Below, in pieces: positions 9,065 through 16,142 of a stretch of DNA of 64,000 nucleotides (positions are counted from its first letter, which is position 1; each line of letters begins with the position of its first letter). Made by a program: the position numbers and the translations under genes. The stretch comes from Prevotellaceae bacterium. Its GTDB lineage: Bacteria > Bacteroidota > Bacteroidia > Bacteroidales > Paludibacteraceae. The DNA is taken from the NCBI GenBank assembly GCA_020636675.1, contig JACJXK010000011.1, positions 13,259-77,258 of the forward strand. The letters are read 5' to 3'. The notes beneath the pieces are model-generated. The model saw only the letters and a list, made by a program, of their open reading frames with translations. It was not told the DNA's origin and searched no databases.

Positions 9065-9160
9065 GCAAAAGCAAAAGGAAAAAGAAACGGGAGAAATCTA
9101 CCTGACACAAACAAAAAGGAGAAACTCCGAAAAGGAGATGACACAAACAAAAATCAGCAT

Positions 9161-9204
9161 AAAAAAAGCCTCGAATGCAACTTAGTCGTATTCGAGGCTA
9201 TCTC
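9161..9204 (-). terminator. Strong terminator for the 28-residue gene
   Basis: GCCTCGAAT (9168-9176) and ATTCGAGGC (9190-9198) form a perfect 9-bp stem. Read on the minus strand it is followed by seven T residues, so it terminates the small minus-strand transcript; in the plus direction, after rimM, the tail is poor. Confidence 0.85.
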
Positions 9205-9249
9205 TGGTTCTCATCTTCAATATTTTCCATAAATCTACATCTTAAGAAG

Positions 9250-9336
9250 TTATTTACAGATTGAATCTTTAATCACCCAGATTCTCGTTGCCATTGAAAT
9301 TCCCAAAACTGCTGCAAAAATAATACCTAGTACCAT
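9250..9336 (-). CDS. Predicted 28-residue hydrophobic small protein
   Basis: A short frame begins MVLGIIFAAVLGISMATR and ends VIKDSICK. Residues 2-16 are hydrophobic enough for a short membrane segment and the rest is basic and polar. No family is recognised. What supports it is its setting: a Bacteroidota promoter with exact TTG-N20-TATCTTTG about 50 bp upstream, a leader of about 40 nt, and a strong terminator 50 bp downstream on the same strand. The whole transcript would be about 210 nt. The alternative is a small noncoding RNA, with the frame incidental. I cannot see a classic ribosome binding site, but these are usually weak in this phylum. Confidence 0.5.
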   Translation of the reverse strand: MVLGIIFAAVLGISMATRIWVIKDSICK

Positions 9337-9385
9337 AATCGTAAATTTTAAGTTGTTTAATAATCTTGTTTTCTTAATCACACTT

Positions 9386-9416
9386 CAAAGATATATACAT
9401 TTTTTTACTTTGTCAA
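9386..9416 (-). promoter_or_regulatory. Bacteroidota-type promoter of the small gene
   Basis: On the minus strand TTGACA begins the upstream element (TTG at 9414-9416), then 20 bp, then TATCTTTG (9386-9393), a perfect match to the phylum's TTG-N19-21-TAnnTTTG. Transcription should begin near 9379. Confidence 0.75.
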
Positions 9417-9684
9417 GCATATTGAGAATTATTTTGATATTTTGATTGAAAAATTTAATTCAAACGGTCAAAAAGCTACTTATAGAAGCCATCAAAATTA
9501 ATTTTTATCATCCATTTTAATATAAACAATTCATATTAGCGGAATAAACCGCACAAATACCGCATAAAAATACACAAATAACATAAAAACCGCATATATC
9601 ATCTATTCGCACCGAAAATACGCAAAACGGCTTAAATATCTTTCAAAAAGATTCTTGACAGAGTTTACAAACAATCACAAAAAG
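9417..9684. other. AT-rich intergenic DNA with three ACCGCA motifs
   Basis: No gene is seen. ACCGCA occurs at 9548, 9559 and 9589, spaced 11 and 30 bp, on one face of the helix or near it; the second and third share CCGCATA. Confidence 0.4.
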
Positions 9685-9985
9685 AACTTGGCAAACTTGT
9701 ATGTGTTCGTTTCCCAAGTATTGCATCGACAGCAAAACGCGGACAGGATTTACAGGATAACAGAATTTCTCTAACCGTCTCTACCTCAACAGACGCACAC
9801 TCGCCTTTGCCTGCGGAGACGGAAAGGTGCGTACAGTAGCAAAAAGAAACCTTTTTACCGGTACGAGAAAAAAAGTTTTTTCAGAAAAGGCACGTACCGC
9901 ACCTTCAAGAAATAGGGCAACAGCGCAGATGCTACAAATAGATAATTTCATCAAAGTCGTCACAAGTTATTTTTTGACGATTACT
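9685..9985 (+). repeat. Dispersed noncoding repeat, copy C
   Basis: Carries GTTTCCCAAGTATTGCATCG, CGGACAGGATTTACAGGA, ACTCGCCTTTGCC, GGGCAACAGCGCAG and the end TCATCAAAGTCGTCACAAG...GACGATTACT. The long hairpin uses AAGGTGCG (9824-9831) with CGCACCTT (9898-9905). Its TTACT end lies 76 bp from the 3' end of the following minus-strand gene. Confidence 0.8.
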
Positions 9986-9990
9986 AAACA

Positions 9991-10026
9991 AAAAAGGTGT
10001 CCAGATTTACATCTACACACCCTTTC
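9991..10026 (-). terminator. Probable terminator of the exported-protein genes
   Basis: AAAGGTGT and ACACCCTTT pair with one mismatch, leaving a T-run on the minus strand (TTTTTTGTTTAG). It lies between repeat C and the stop of the exported protein gene. Confidence 0.5.
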
Positions 10027-10060
10027 CTTACTACACCCCAAAAACCACGGGAACCCATTT

Positions 10061-10606
10061 CTATCTCACCTTCATATAGACGGTGTACATCATCATCTGA
10101 TTCTTCGTATAAAAGCAGGAAGCATCATCCACATAATCATATTCGTTCTCACCTTCAATAAGGAGGACACCATCCTTCAGCGAATATTCGTAGGCAAGGG
10201 CAGAACCAAACTTCATCGTACATGTAAGTTCGCCAATGATAGTACTAATGAAGACAACATTCTCCGTCACAAAATACATAACCGAAAATTGTGGCAAATT
10301 GGAGTTAGACTCCGGAGACACACTCGTAGCATAAAAATGGCCAAGAAAAGGATTGGTTCTTGCCACAGAATCCGGAATCTGACCTTGTGGCAAATCTTCC
10401 GATGTGGTATATTTCACGGAAGAAATCTCATCCACCGGAAAGGAAAGATGGACATACTGCATCTCTGCCGTGGAAACCAGACTATCCACATTAGCCTTCG
10501 GATAAACATATTGTTTTCCGTCTGTCTTGGTAACCAACAGGACATCTTCGGCGTAAAGTGCGTTCACGCTCAAAATCAAAGTCAGAACAAATAAAATCTT
10601 TTTCAT
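10061..10606 (-). CDS. Exported protein of unknown function
   Basis: A 181-residue protein with a clear Sec signal peptide: MKKILFVLTLILSVNALYAE, cleaved after ALYA. The mature N-terminus VLLVTKTDGKQYVYPKANVD resembles the short beta-rich segment ('LLVxxxDGxxxxF') that in Bacteroidales often precedes a type IX sorting domain, and the gene upstream shows the same segment. No sorting domain or catalytic motif is seen here. Only 26 bp separate it from the upstream gene, so the two form an operon. It should be periplasmic or surface associated. Confidence 0.7.
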   Translation of the reverse strand: MKKILFVLTLILSVNALYAEDVLLVTKTDGKQYVYPKANVDSLVSTAEMQYVHLSFPVDEISSVKYTTSEDLPQGQIPDSVARTNPFLGHFYATSVSPESNSNLPQFSVMYFVTENVVFISTIIGELTCTMKFGSALAYEYSLKDGVLLIEGENEYDYVDDASCFYTKNQMMMYTVYMKVR

Positions 10607-10632
10607 TTTCCTCTATTTCATAAATTATATAC

Positions 10633-11100
10633 CTACCTTTTCACTATCTCAAAAGAGAACAGTTCGCCTACACGCAACAAATAGACACCACTAGGCAGCC
10701 CAGATACGTCCAGTTCCGCACTACCATCCGTCACCCGCTGCTCCATAAGGAGATTTCCCCGAGAACCATAAAGCGCAACGAACGCAGACGGCACATGCTC
10801 CAAGAAAAGCACATCGGATGTCGGATTCGGATAAACGACCAATGCATTGGATACGGACAAATCGCCAACGGACACCTCGTCCCGATATTCAAAGCCAGAC
10901 ACTTCGTCAAAAAAGAAAGTCCGGAGCTCTTCTGCAGACGACAAAAGCATCGTATCCTCCACAAAACGCACCACTGCCCTACTCTGCAGAGCGAAAGCAT
11001 ATGTACCGCCATTTTCACACTGCACCACCAAGAATTGCTTCCCCGCATTAGCGGAGAAGGAGACCACGAAAAGCAGGAGTAGTACAAAAACATGCTTCAT
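10633..11100 (-). CDS. Small secreted protein with type IX sorting domain
   Basis: A 155-residue protein. Residues 1-20 are a Sec signal (MKHVFVLLLLFVVSFSANAG). After a segment that resembles its downstream neighbour (FLVVQCENGGTYAFAL), the C-terminal 70 residues are a type A type IX secretion sorting domain: ALVVYPNPTSDVLFLE, then DVSGLPSGVYLLRV and a final basic stretch. Such domains direct proteins across the outer membrane and are usually removed. Little remains besides the targeting parts, so the mature protein would be under 70 residues. I chose the ATG at 11100, which begins the signal peptide; an upstream in-frame start adds ten polar residues. Confidence 0.8.
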   Translation of the reverse strand: MKHVFVLLLLFVVSFSANAGKQFLVVQCENGGTYAFALQSRAVVRFVEDTMLLSSAEELRTFFFDEVSGFEYRDEVSVGDLSVSNALVVYPNPTSDVLFLEHVPSAFVALYGSRGNLLMEQRVTDGSAELDVSGLPSGVYLLRVGELFSFEIVKR

Positions 11101-11189
11101 AATGTCATCTTTGAGTGTTTGACCGTCCAAGATATTACATTTTCATGGAAAAAAAAAGAGAACATTGCCAAAAACAACGAAGGAAAAAT

Positions 11190-11323
11190 AAAAACAAAAA
11201 AGGGTTTTCTGAAGAGGCACGTACCGTCACCTTCCTGAAATCGGGCAACAGCGCAGGTGCTACAAAAGAAAAAAAACTACGGCATTTCATCAAAATCGTC
11301 GCAAGTTATTTTTGACGATTACT
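11190..11323 (+). repeat. Dispersed noncoding repeat, copy D (right half)
   Basis: Only the right half is preserved: AAAAAAGGGTTTTCTGAAG, GGCACGTACCGTCACCTTCC, TCGGGCAACAGCGCAGGTGC and GGCATTTCATCAAAATCGTC...GACGATTACT. It lies between the exported-protein genes and vgrG, with its TTACT end 64 bp from the vgrG stop; its terminal hairpin (AATCGTC with GACGATT) may end the T6SS transcript. Confidence 0.8.
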
Positions 11324-11387
11324 CCATCCCTCTATATTATTGCACCAATCATCTTCCACCTCCATTCTTACACTATCCGATCAGTTT

Positions 11388-13223
11388 TCAGAACAGATTC
11401 ACATTACTCTTGCTCTGTACATCCACATTTTTTCCTGTGGCCAGTTCCAAATTTTGTTTCGTGCTATCCAATCTGATTTTATCCGCAGTAAACTCCATCC
11501 CCTCAGATTTATGAATTTCATTTTCAGACACATCGACAGTCATATTTTTAGCAGACTGTTTGGCATTTTCTCCGACAATGACCCTCATATTCTCATCAAC
11601 ATCCACAAAAATATCCTTGCCGGCATTTATTGTCAGTCCCTCTCCTGCTGCGATACAGATGTTATTAGCCAGCAGACTCAATGATTCGGCGGCGGTAATC
11701 TCTATATTCTTGCCATTCGTATCCAGCCGAATCGTATTTCCACTCTTATCACTTATGGTGATGCCCCAATCGCCTTGTTGGCCATCATTGAAGACAATCT
11801 GGTGTCCGCTTTTAGTACGGATGCTCCGTACCTGATTGTCAGGACCGCCCCCCTCACCCGTCTTGCCACTGAAGAGGCTACCCATCACAAACGGACGGTT
11901 GGGATCTCCATATTCAAAACCCACCATCACTTGATCGCCCACCTCCGGCACGGCCACCAAACCACGATTAACAGGAACATTTTGACTTGTGCCCGCATCC
12001 GGTGTCTGCACACGGATCCAATTCGTACTTATCCACTTCGACTTTTGCCAATCAAAGCGAACCTGCACTCGTCCCTGGCTCTCGGGATCTTTATTGTCAG
12101 ACACAACAGCCACTTCCGGATAGGCAACCACCTTTCTTGGCGAGGAGCAAGGAAAGTAAGAGACCTCCGCCGGCATGGCACGGAACCTATTCGTATAGTT
12201 GCCATTCTTATCTATGTGATGATGTAGACTTATGATACGATATTTACCCAACGACGGCACTTTCATCCTATCTGGGAATCCTATCTCCATCCAGCCGCCG
12301 AGACGAAGCCGACAAGTCCTCGTCTCCCCTTCCACAACAAGCATCGCAGCCGAGACGGAAGACTGTTTGGCATTGACCATATCAGAGACACTGGCATCCG
12401 TATAGGCGGAAGTTTCCGTCGGAGAAATGCCTTTATCCGGAAAAATCCGGTCTGATTTAGAAACGACCAGCTTCAACAACGGGTTATCCGATGGTAGACC
12501 AGCACCACCATCCTTACAGACAAACACATCGTCTGACGGCAGATAGGCGTAACAAGATTGCATCCGCGGCAGTGCCATTCCACAAGTACGCATACTTTGA
12601 ATGTCCTGATCAAGGTTTAGATATTCTGAACGGGGATCGTCAGGAGCACCAAAGAAAAGATCTCGCCCATCATAGAAAAACATCTCGCCAAATAGGCTTG
12701 CCAAACGACAAAGAAAAGCGAAATTGCTTTCGGCATACTGCATGGCAAAAGGGAGGACGCCTTGATATCTCGGATTGCACTTCACTTCGAAAAGAGAATT
12801 TTCGGTCATGGAGGACACGATAGTGGATAGTTGGCTATCTACAAAAGAGTTCATGGTAGGAGTGCCCTCCAGACTCACCACATCACCTTGACCTATGAAA
12901 TGTACCCTATTAGAACGACGAGGAGATAAATCGCCATCCATGCCATCTTCCCAGGCTTCGATCCGGACATCCGTGACCCATCCTGAAAATTCATACGGAC
13001 GGCCGGAGTCTATGTGTTCGAACCGTATCAGAGCCCTCGCTCCTATCATCTCCATCAGTTTTTGCGGTGTCTCTTTCCACATCGCATCCTGAGACATGAA
13101 CTCTTTCACCACCTCAAACCGATGGCAGGAGTTCATGTCTTGATCAAGTGTCAACGACTCAAAAAGGATCTCCTCTCCGTCGAATCTCACTTTAGGCCTT
13201 ACCGGATTCAACCATTGTTCCAT
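11388..13223 (-). CDS. vgrG: T6SS spike protein VgrG (TssI)
   Basis: A 611-residue trimeric spike that tips the Hcp tube. The N-terminal part has the gp27-like fold (YEFSGWVTDVRI, YAESNFAFLCRLASLFGEMFFYDG), the middle the gp5 OB domain (VVSDNKDPESQGRVQVRFDW, PVNRGLVAVPEVGDQVMVGFEYGDPNRPFVMGSLF), and the C-terminal 130 residues a repetitive beta-helix needle (SGNTIRLDTNGKNIEI onward). There is no extra effector domain. It is the last gene of the hcp-tssB-tssC-vgrG unit. No PAAR, adaptor or effector/immunity gene follows; the next genes are Sec-exported and separated by repeat D. Confidence 0.95.
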   Translation of the reverse strand: MEQWLNPVRPKVRFDGEEILFESLTLDQDMNSCHRFEVVKEFMSQDAMWKETPQKLMEMIGARALIRFEHIDSGRPYEFSGWVTDVRIEAWEDGMDGDLSPRRSNRVHFIGQGDVVSLEGTPTMNSFVDSQLSTIVSSMTENSLFEVKCNPRYQGVLPFAMQYAESNFAFLCRLASLFGEMFFYDGRDLFFGAPDDPRSEYLNLDQDIQSMRTCGMALPRMQSCYAYLPSDDVFVCKDGGAGLPSDNPLLKLVVSKSDRIFPDKGISPTETSAYTDASVSDMVNAKQSSVSAAMLVVEGETRTCRLRLGGWMEIGFPDRMKVPSLGKYRIISLHHHIDKNGNYTNRFRAMPAEVSYFPCSSPRKVVAYPEVAVVSDNKDPESQGRVQVRFDWQKSKWISTNWIRVQTPDAGTSQNVPVNRGLVAVPEVGDQVMVGFEYGDPNRPFVMGSLFSGKTGEGGGPDNQVRSIRTKSGHQIVFNDGQQGDWGITISDKSGNTIRLDTNGKNIEITAAESLSLLANNICIAAGEGLTINAGKDIFVDVDENMRVIVGENAKQSAKNMTVDVSENEIHKSEGMEFTADKIRLDSTKQNLELATGKNVDVQSKSNVNLF

Positions 13224-13246
13224 AAAAGAATAATAGATTACATTGT

Positions 13247-14632
13247 TTACTCTTGAGCATATTCGCTATTCCAACTGGCCTCATCATCCCCCTTGGTTCC
13301 ATCCAGCTTTATCACGAAACTTTTGGCAGGAAAATATGGGGTGATATGGATATCCAGATAGATGCGGTCCTTCTGGTTAGGATCTCGTTCCAAACGCATT
13401 ATTTTGGAACGTTCAATCAGTCGGTCTGGGCCCTGAATGTCATCCAAGAATTTCACAATCTGACTCCGCAGATCACGTTCCGTCTTGCCGCTCCAATTCT
13501 CAAACGAACGGCGGTTCAAGAAGTCAAACAAGACCTTGGTCACATAGTCGAACACACGCACCACGGAGTAAGTCTGCAATCCCAGATTATCTCCATTGAA
13601 CAGCGTCTTGGCAGAGAAAGCCATCACCTTCCCGTATTCGTTTACCATAGGCACCAGACCCATCGAGTCGAGCTGCGAGATCTCACTCTTGCGCAAAGGG
13701 AAAGCAACAGACTCCACCTCATTCAGTCCTCCATATTTCTTGCCGGCAGTCACTTGAGACATGAGCGTAGTGTACACCTTCCCGGCCAAAGCAGCCGCAG
13801 GCGACACATGCAGATCTTCAGACTCTCCGATTTCCTTGTAAGCATTTCGGCCCACCAACCAGTTACAGCACATCACCGTATTGCATTTGAAGGCATCGCC
13901 TCCGGCCAGATTGGCAGAATAGAAAAGATCCACCACATCGTCAGGATTCTCCAAATCGGCAAAATCAGTGAACATCATCACCTTATTCTCATTGGCTATC
14001 TTCGACCACTTTTCTATTACCATGTTAGACCCCAAATATCCGGGAATGACCAGCAACGAATAGTTGTTCCTTAAATCCAGACGGTCATAGTTCTGCTTCA
14101 GCTCATTAGCCACATAATCGATGAAACGGGAGTTGTCCAAGTCCGAAATCTGTTCCGGAGATGCATTAACTATCGTTATGTTAGAGAGCTTGTCCGATTC
14201 CGTATTTTTATAAAACAACTGGACGGCACGATAGGATTGTTCCATAACCTTAACGGAATCGACAGCCGTCAGTTGATTTTTGGACAACAGCTCGCCAACA
14301 GACTCCGCCCTTCCCTGGCATCTGTCCACCATCTCCGGAATATCCTTACTCTCCGTCAGGAGATTCAGCCAAAGTGCAATTTTATTGGAAAGATCTTTCC
14401 TCTCGTTCTCCTTCTGCTCCTCCAAAAGAAACATCTTTTTTCGTGCCTTACGGTCTGGGTTCATGTTTTGTATGCCGTCAATGGCCGACTCCAGAAAACC
14501 GAACCCTCCATAACGGGAGAGCCCCATTATCGCCGCATCCATCACTTGTTGGGAATATCCATCCGCAACCTTTTCCTTATATTCGTTTTGCAACGGAGCA
14601 TTCTGTTCCGCCTGTTTCATTTGTTCCATCAT
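13247..14632 (-). CDS. tssC: T6SS contractile sheath large subunit TssC
   Basis: A 461-residue sheath protein of the Bacteroidota form. It has RFIDYVANELKQNYDRLDLRN, LLVIPGYLGSNMVIEKWS, the KYGGLNEVESVAFPLRKSEI region, and the C-terminal RDLRSQIVKFLDDIQGP, the conserved end of TssC proteins. With TssB it forms the sheath that contracts to drive the Hcp tube. The gene follows tssB by 5 bp. Two tandem ATGs at 14632 and 14629 could both serve. Confidence 0.92.
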   Translation of the reverse strand: MMEQMKQAEQNAPLQNEYKEKVADGYSQQVMDAAIMGLSRYGGFGFLESAIDGIQNMNPDRKARKKMFLLEEQKENERKDLSNKIALWLNLLTESKDIPEMVDRCQGRAESVGELLSKNQLTAVDSVKVMEQSYRAVQLFYKNTESDKLSNITIVNASPEQISDLDNSRFIDYVANELKQNYDRLDLRNNYSLLVIPGYLGSNMVIEKWSKIANENKVMMFTDFADLENPDDVVDLFYSANLAGGDAFKCNTVMCCNWLVGRNAYKEIGESEDLHVSPAAALAGKVYTTLMSQVTAGKKYGGLNEVESVAFPLRKSEISQLDSMGLVPMVNEYGKVMAFSAKTLFNGDNLGLQTYSVVRVFDYVTKVLFDFLNRRSFENWSGKTERDLRSQIVKFLDDIQGPDRLIERSKIMRLERDPNQKDRIYLDIHITPYFPAKSFVIKLDGTKGDDEASWNSEYAQE

Positions 14633-14637
14633 AATCG

Positions 14638-15096
14638 TTAACGAGCAGAGAATTGGTTAAGTTCTTTTTGTAACTGAGTCAGAGCATCGACCATAGCCTG
14701 ACGGCTCTCTTGATTTTCCAAAGCCCTTTGCAGGACTTTATTGGTGCGGAGTTGTTTCACCAGCTTTTCATAAAACTCCTTCTGAACTGACAGATTGTTC
14801 AGGAAACTACTATTTTCCGTCATCTTCTTCACCTGAAAATCGGCGGTATTAGAGAATCGGAAATTCTCTCTGACAGGTTCTCCCTCCTCATTTTCAAACT
14901 CCACATCCACGTTCGGTTGGAACACGGCATAAACATCCTCAATGGTTTTCATGTTATCCACCGCTTCCGGACTGACAGGCTCTTCGGAAGTCAACTGACC
15001 AATAAACATGGTCCTGTTTTGTGGAATGTCGGCAATGCCTTCCATGGCATCTTGCTTCACCTCATTTCCACCTATTTCGTAATTCAATATACCCAT
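14638..15096 (-). CDS. tssB: T6SS contractile sheath small subunit TssB
   Basis: A 152-residue protein in the standard place just before tssC. EDVYAVFQPNVDVEFENEEG matches the strand that interlocks with TssC, and FSNTADFQVKKMTENSSFL is the TssB 'F...L.DF....' region. The C-terminus is helical with a coiled-coil character (ALENQESRQAMVDALTQLQ). It pairs with TssC in the sheath. Confidence 0.9.
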   Translation of the reverse strand: MGILNYEIGGNEVKQDAMEGIADIPQNRTMFIGQLTSEEPVSPEAVDNMKTIEDVYAVFQPNVDVEFENEEGEPVRENFRFSNTADFQVKKMTENSSFLNNLSVQKEFYEKLVKQLRTNKVLQRALENQESRQAMVDALTQLQKELNQFSAR

Positions 15097-15169
15097 AACA
15101 CTGATTTAAAATTTTTCATACAGAACGGGTGCAGTTGCCCGCACCTCGTTCCCTTTTTAGTTGACAGAA

Positions 15170-15562
15170 TCAATTAGTTGGCCAATTCTCCTCGTACTGA
15201 GCCCCTCCTATTTTGATGGTTTGAGCAGAGATTGTCACAGACAAGGTCATAGGCGCATTACCTATAATATCTATGCCTTCCTCAAAGTCAATGATATACG
15301 CATTATCAAACGATAGCTCTTTCATCTTTGACTCCTCGTCTCCCTTTTTGAAGACAATACTTCCACTGAATGGTTTGAATTGGTTCACCATGTGCTCCAG
15401 AATGGTCGTGTCGGCAGTAGATTCCACACGAACAGTGACACGTCCGCCGTAGATGTTGGACGAAGGACGTCCTTTTGAGTCCACATCACGGTGGAGCGAA
15501 TACTTGCAGTCGAGCACATCGTACTCCTTACCGCCTAAATTTAGAGATGATCTAAACGCCAT
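15170..15562 (-). CDS. tssD: T6SS tube protein TssD (Hcp, Bacteroidota type)
   Basis: A 130-residue Hcp of the TssD family found in Bacteroidota: MAFRSSLNLGGKEYDVLDC, then SLHRDVDSKGRPSSNIYGG and VKRVES-like strands, ending in TLSVTISAQTIKIGG. Hexamers stack into the inner tube and are released on firing. It heads the tssD-tssB-tssC-vgrG unit. A broken second copy lies about 140 bp upstream within its leader (15707-15796), so the locus once carried two hcp genes in tandem. Confidence 0.94.
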   Translation of the reverse strand: MAFRSSLNLGGKEYDVLDCKYSLHRDVDSKGRPSSNIYGGRVTVRVESTADTTILEHMVNQFKPFSGSIVFKKGDEESKMKELSFDNAYIIDFEEGIDIIGNAPMTLSVTISAQTIKIGGAQYEENWPTN

Positions 15563-15706
15563 AACTATAGGTTTTAAATTGTAAAAAAGTTAAGTTAAAG
15601 AACAGGGTTTTCCAACCCCACTCCATTTATATTCAATTAATTCATATTTCTTGATTTCCCATACCGAGACTCCTTCCTCCATGTATGGCAGGACAAAAAA
15701 CGCATA

Positions 15707-15796
15707 TCATACAAAGGCATTGCAAGAAAGCAGACCGTTACAGTTGAGCACATCATATCCTATACCTCTCCGATTAAAGGTTGATCCAAATACCAT
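15707..15796 (-). pseudogene. Remnant of a second hcp (tssD) gene
   Basis: The frame starting at the ATG at 15796 reads MVFGSTFN, two arginines and GIGYDVLNCN before a TGA after 29 codons. It lines up with MAFRSSLNLGGKEYDVLDCK at the start of the intact TssD, and the nucleotide match continues across the start codon (CATACTTTAGG versus CATAACTATAGG). Beyond residue 20 similarity fades and the frame is closed. It is best read as a decayed tandem duplicate, now part of the leader between the 16.09-kb promoter and tssD. Confidence 0.75.
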
Positions 15797-16142
15797 ACTT
15801 TAGGTCGTTTTACAAGAAGCTGCCGTAAATTCTTCTCCTATTCCTCCCACCCATTCATTTCTAGTTCCGTTGATTTTTTGCCCGAAGATTCGACCTCATT
15901 CCACGACTTCACACGCAAGGAAGCTCAAAATCTTCTTTCTAAAAAACAGAGAGATCCATTCCGAAAACATTGATTCAAAACAACCAAACAAAAGGATTCA
16001 AACAACTTCTAAATTAAACATATCAAGCAACAGGAAAATTTTTCTTCTATTCCGTTCCTTTACATAAAGATTTAATCATCACGAGGACAAAGATAATTAA
16101 ATAATTTTATTAAATGAAATATTTATAGCGTCAATATTATCA
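15797..16142. other. Leader/promoter region between tssR and the hcp remnant
   Basis: About 345 bp, AT-rich, no gene seen. It divides the T6SS locus into a structural/baseplate unit and the hcp-sheath-spike unit and holds the promoter element at 16088-16095. Confidence 0.5.
16088..16095 (-). promoter_or_regulatory. Promoter -7 element for the hcp-tssB-tssC-vgrG unit
   Basis: TATCTTTG on the minus strand matches TAnnTTTG. No clear TTG lies 20 bp upstream. Transcription from here would pass through the hcp remnant and give tssD a leader of over 500 nt. Confidence 0.5.

Noticed and set aside
9827..10594. Long plus-strand frame across repeat C and the exported protein gene
   Set aside because: It runs antisense to a signal-peptide-bearing gene and its start lies in the repeat; composition is that of a shadow frame.
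11388..13223. VgrG as a specialised effector-bearing spike
   Set aside because: The C-terminus ends in the repetitive needle with no added domain.
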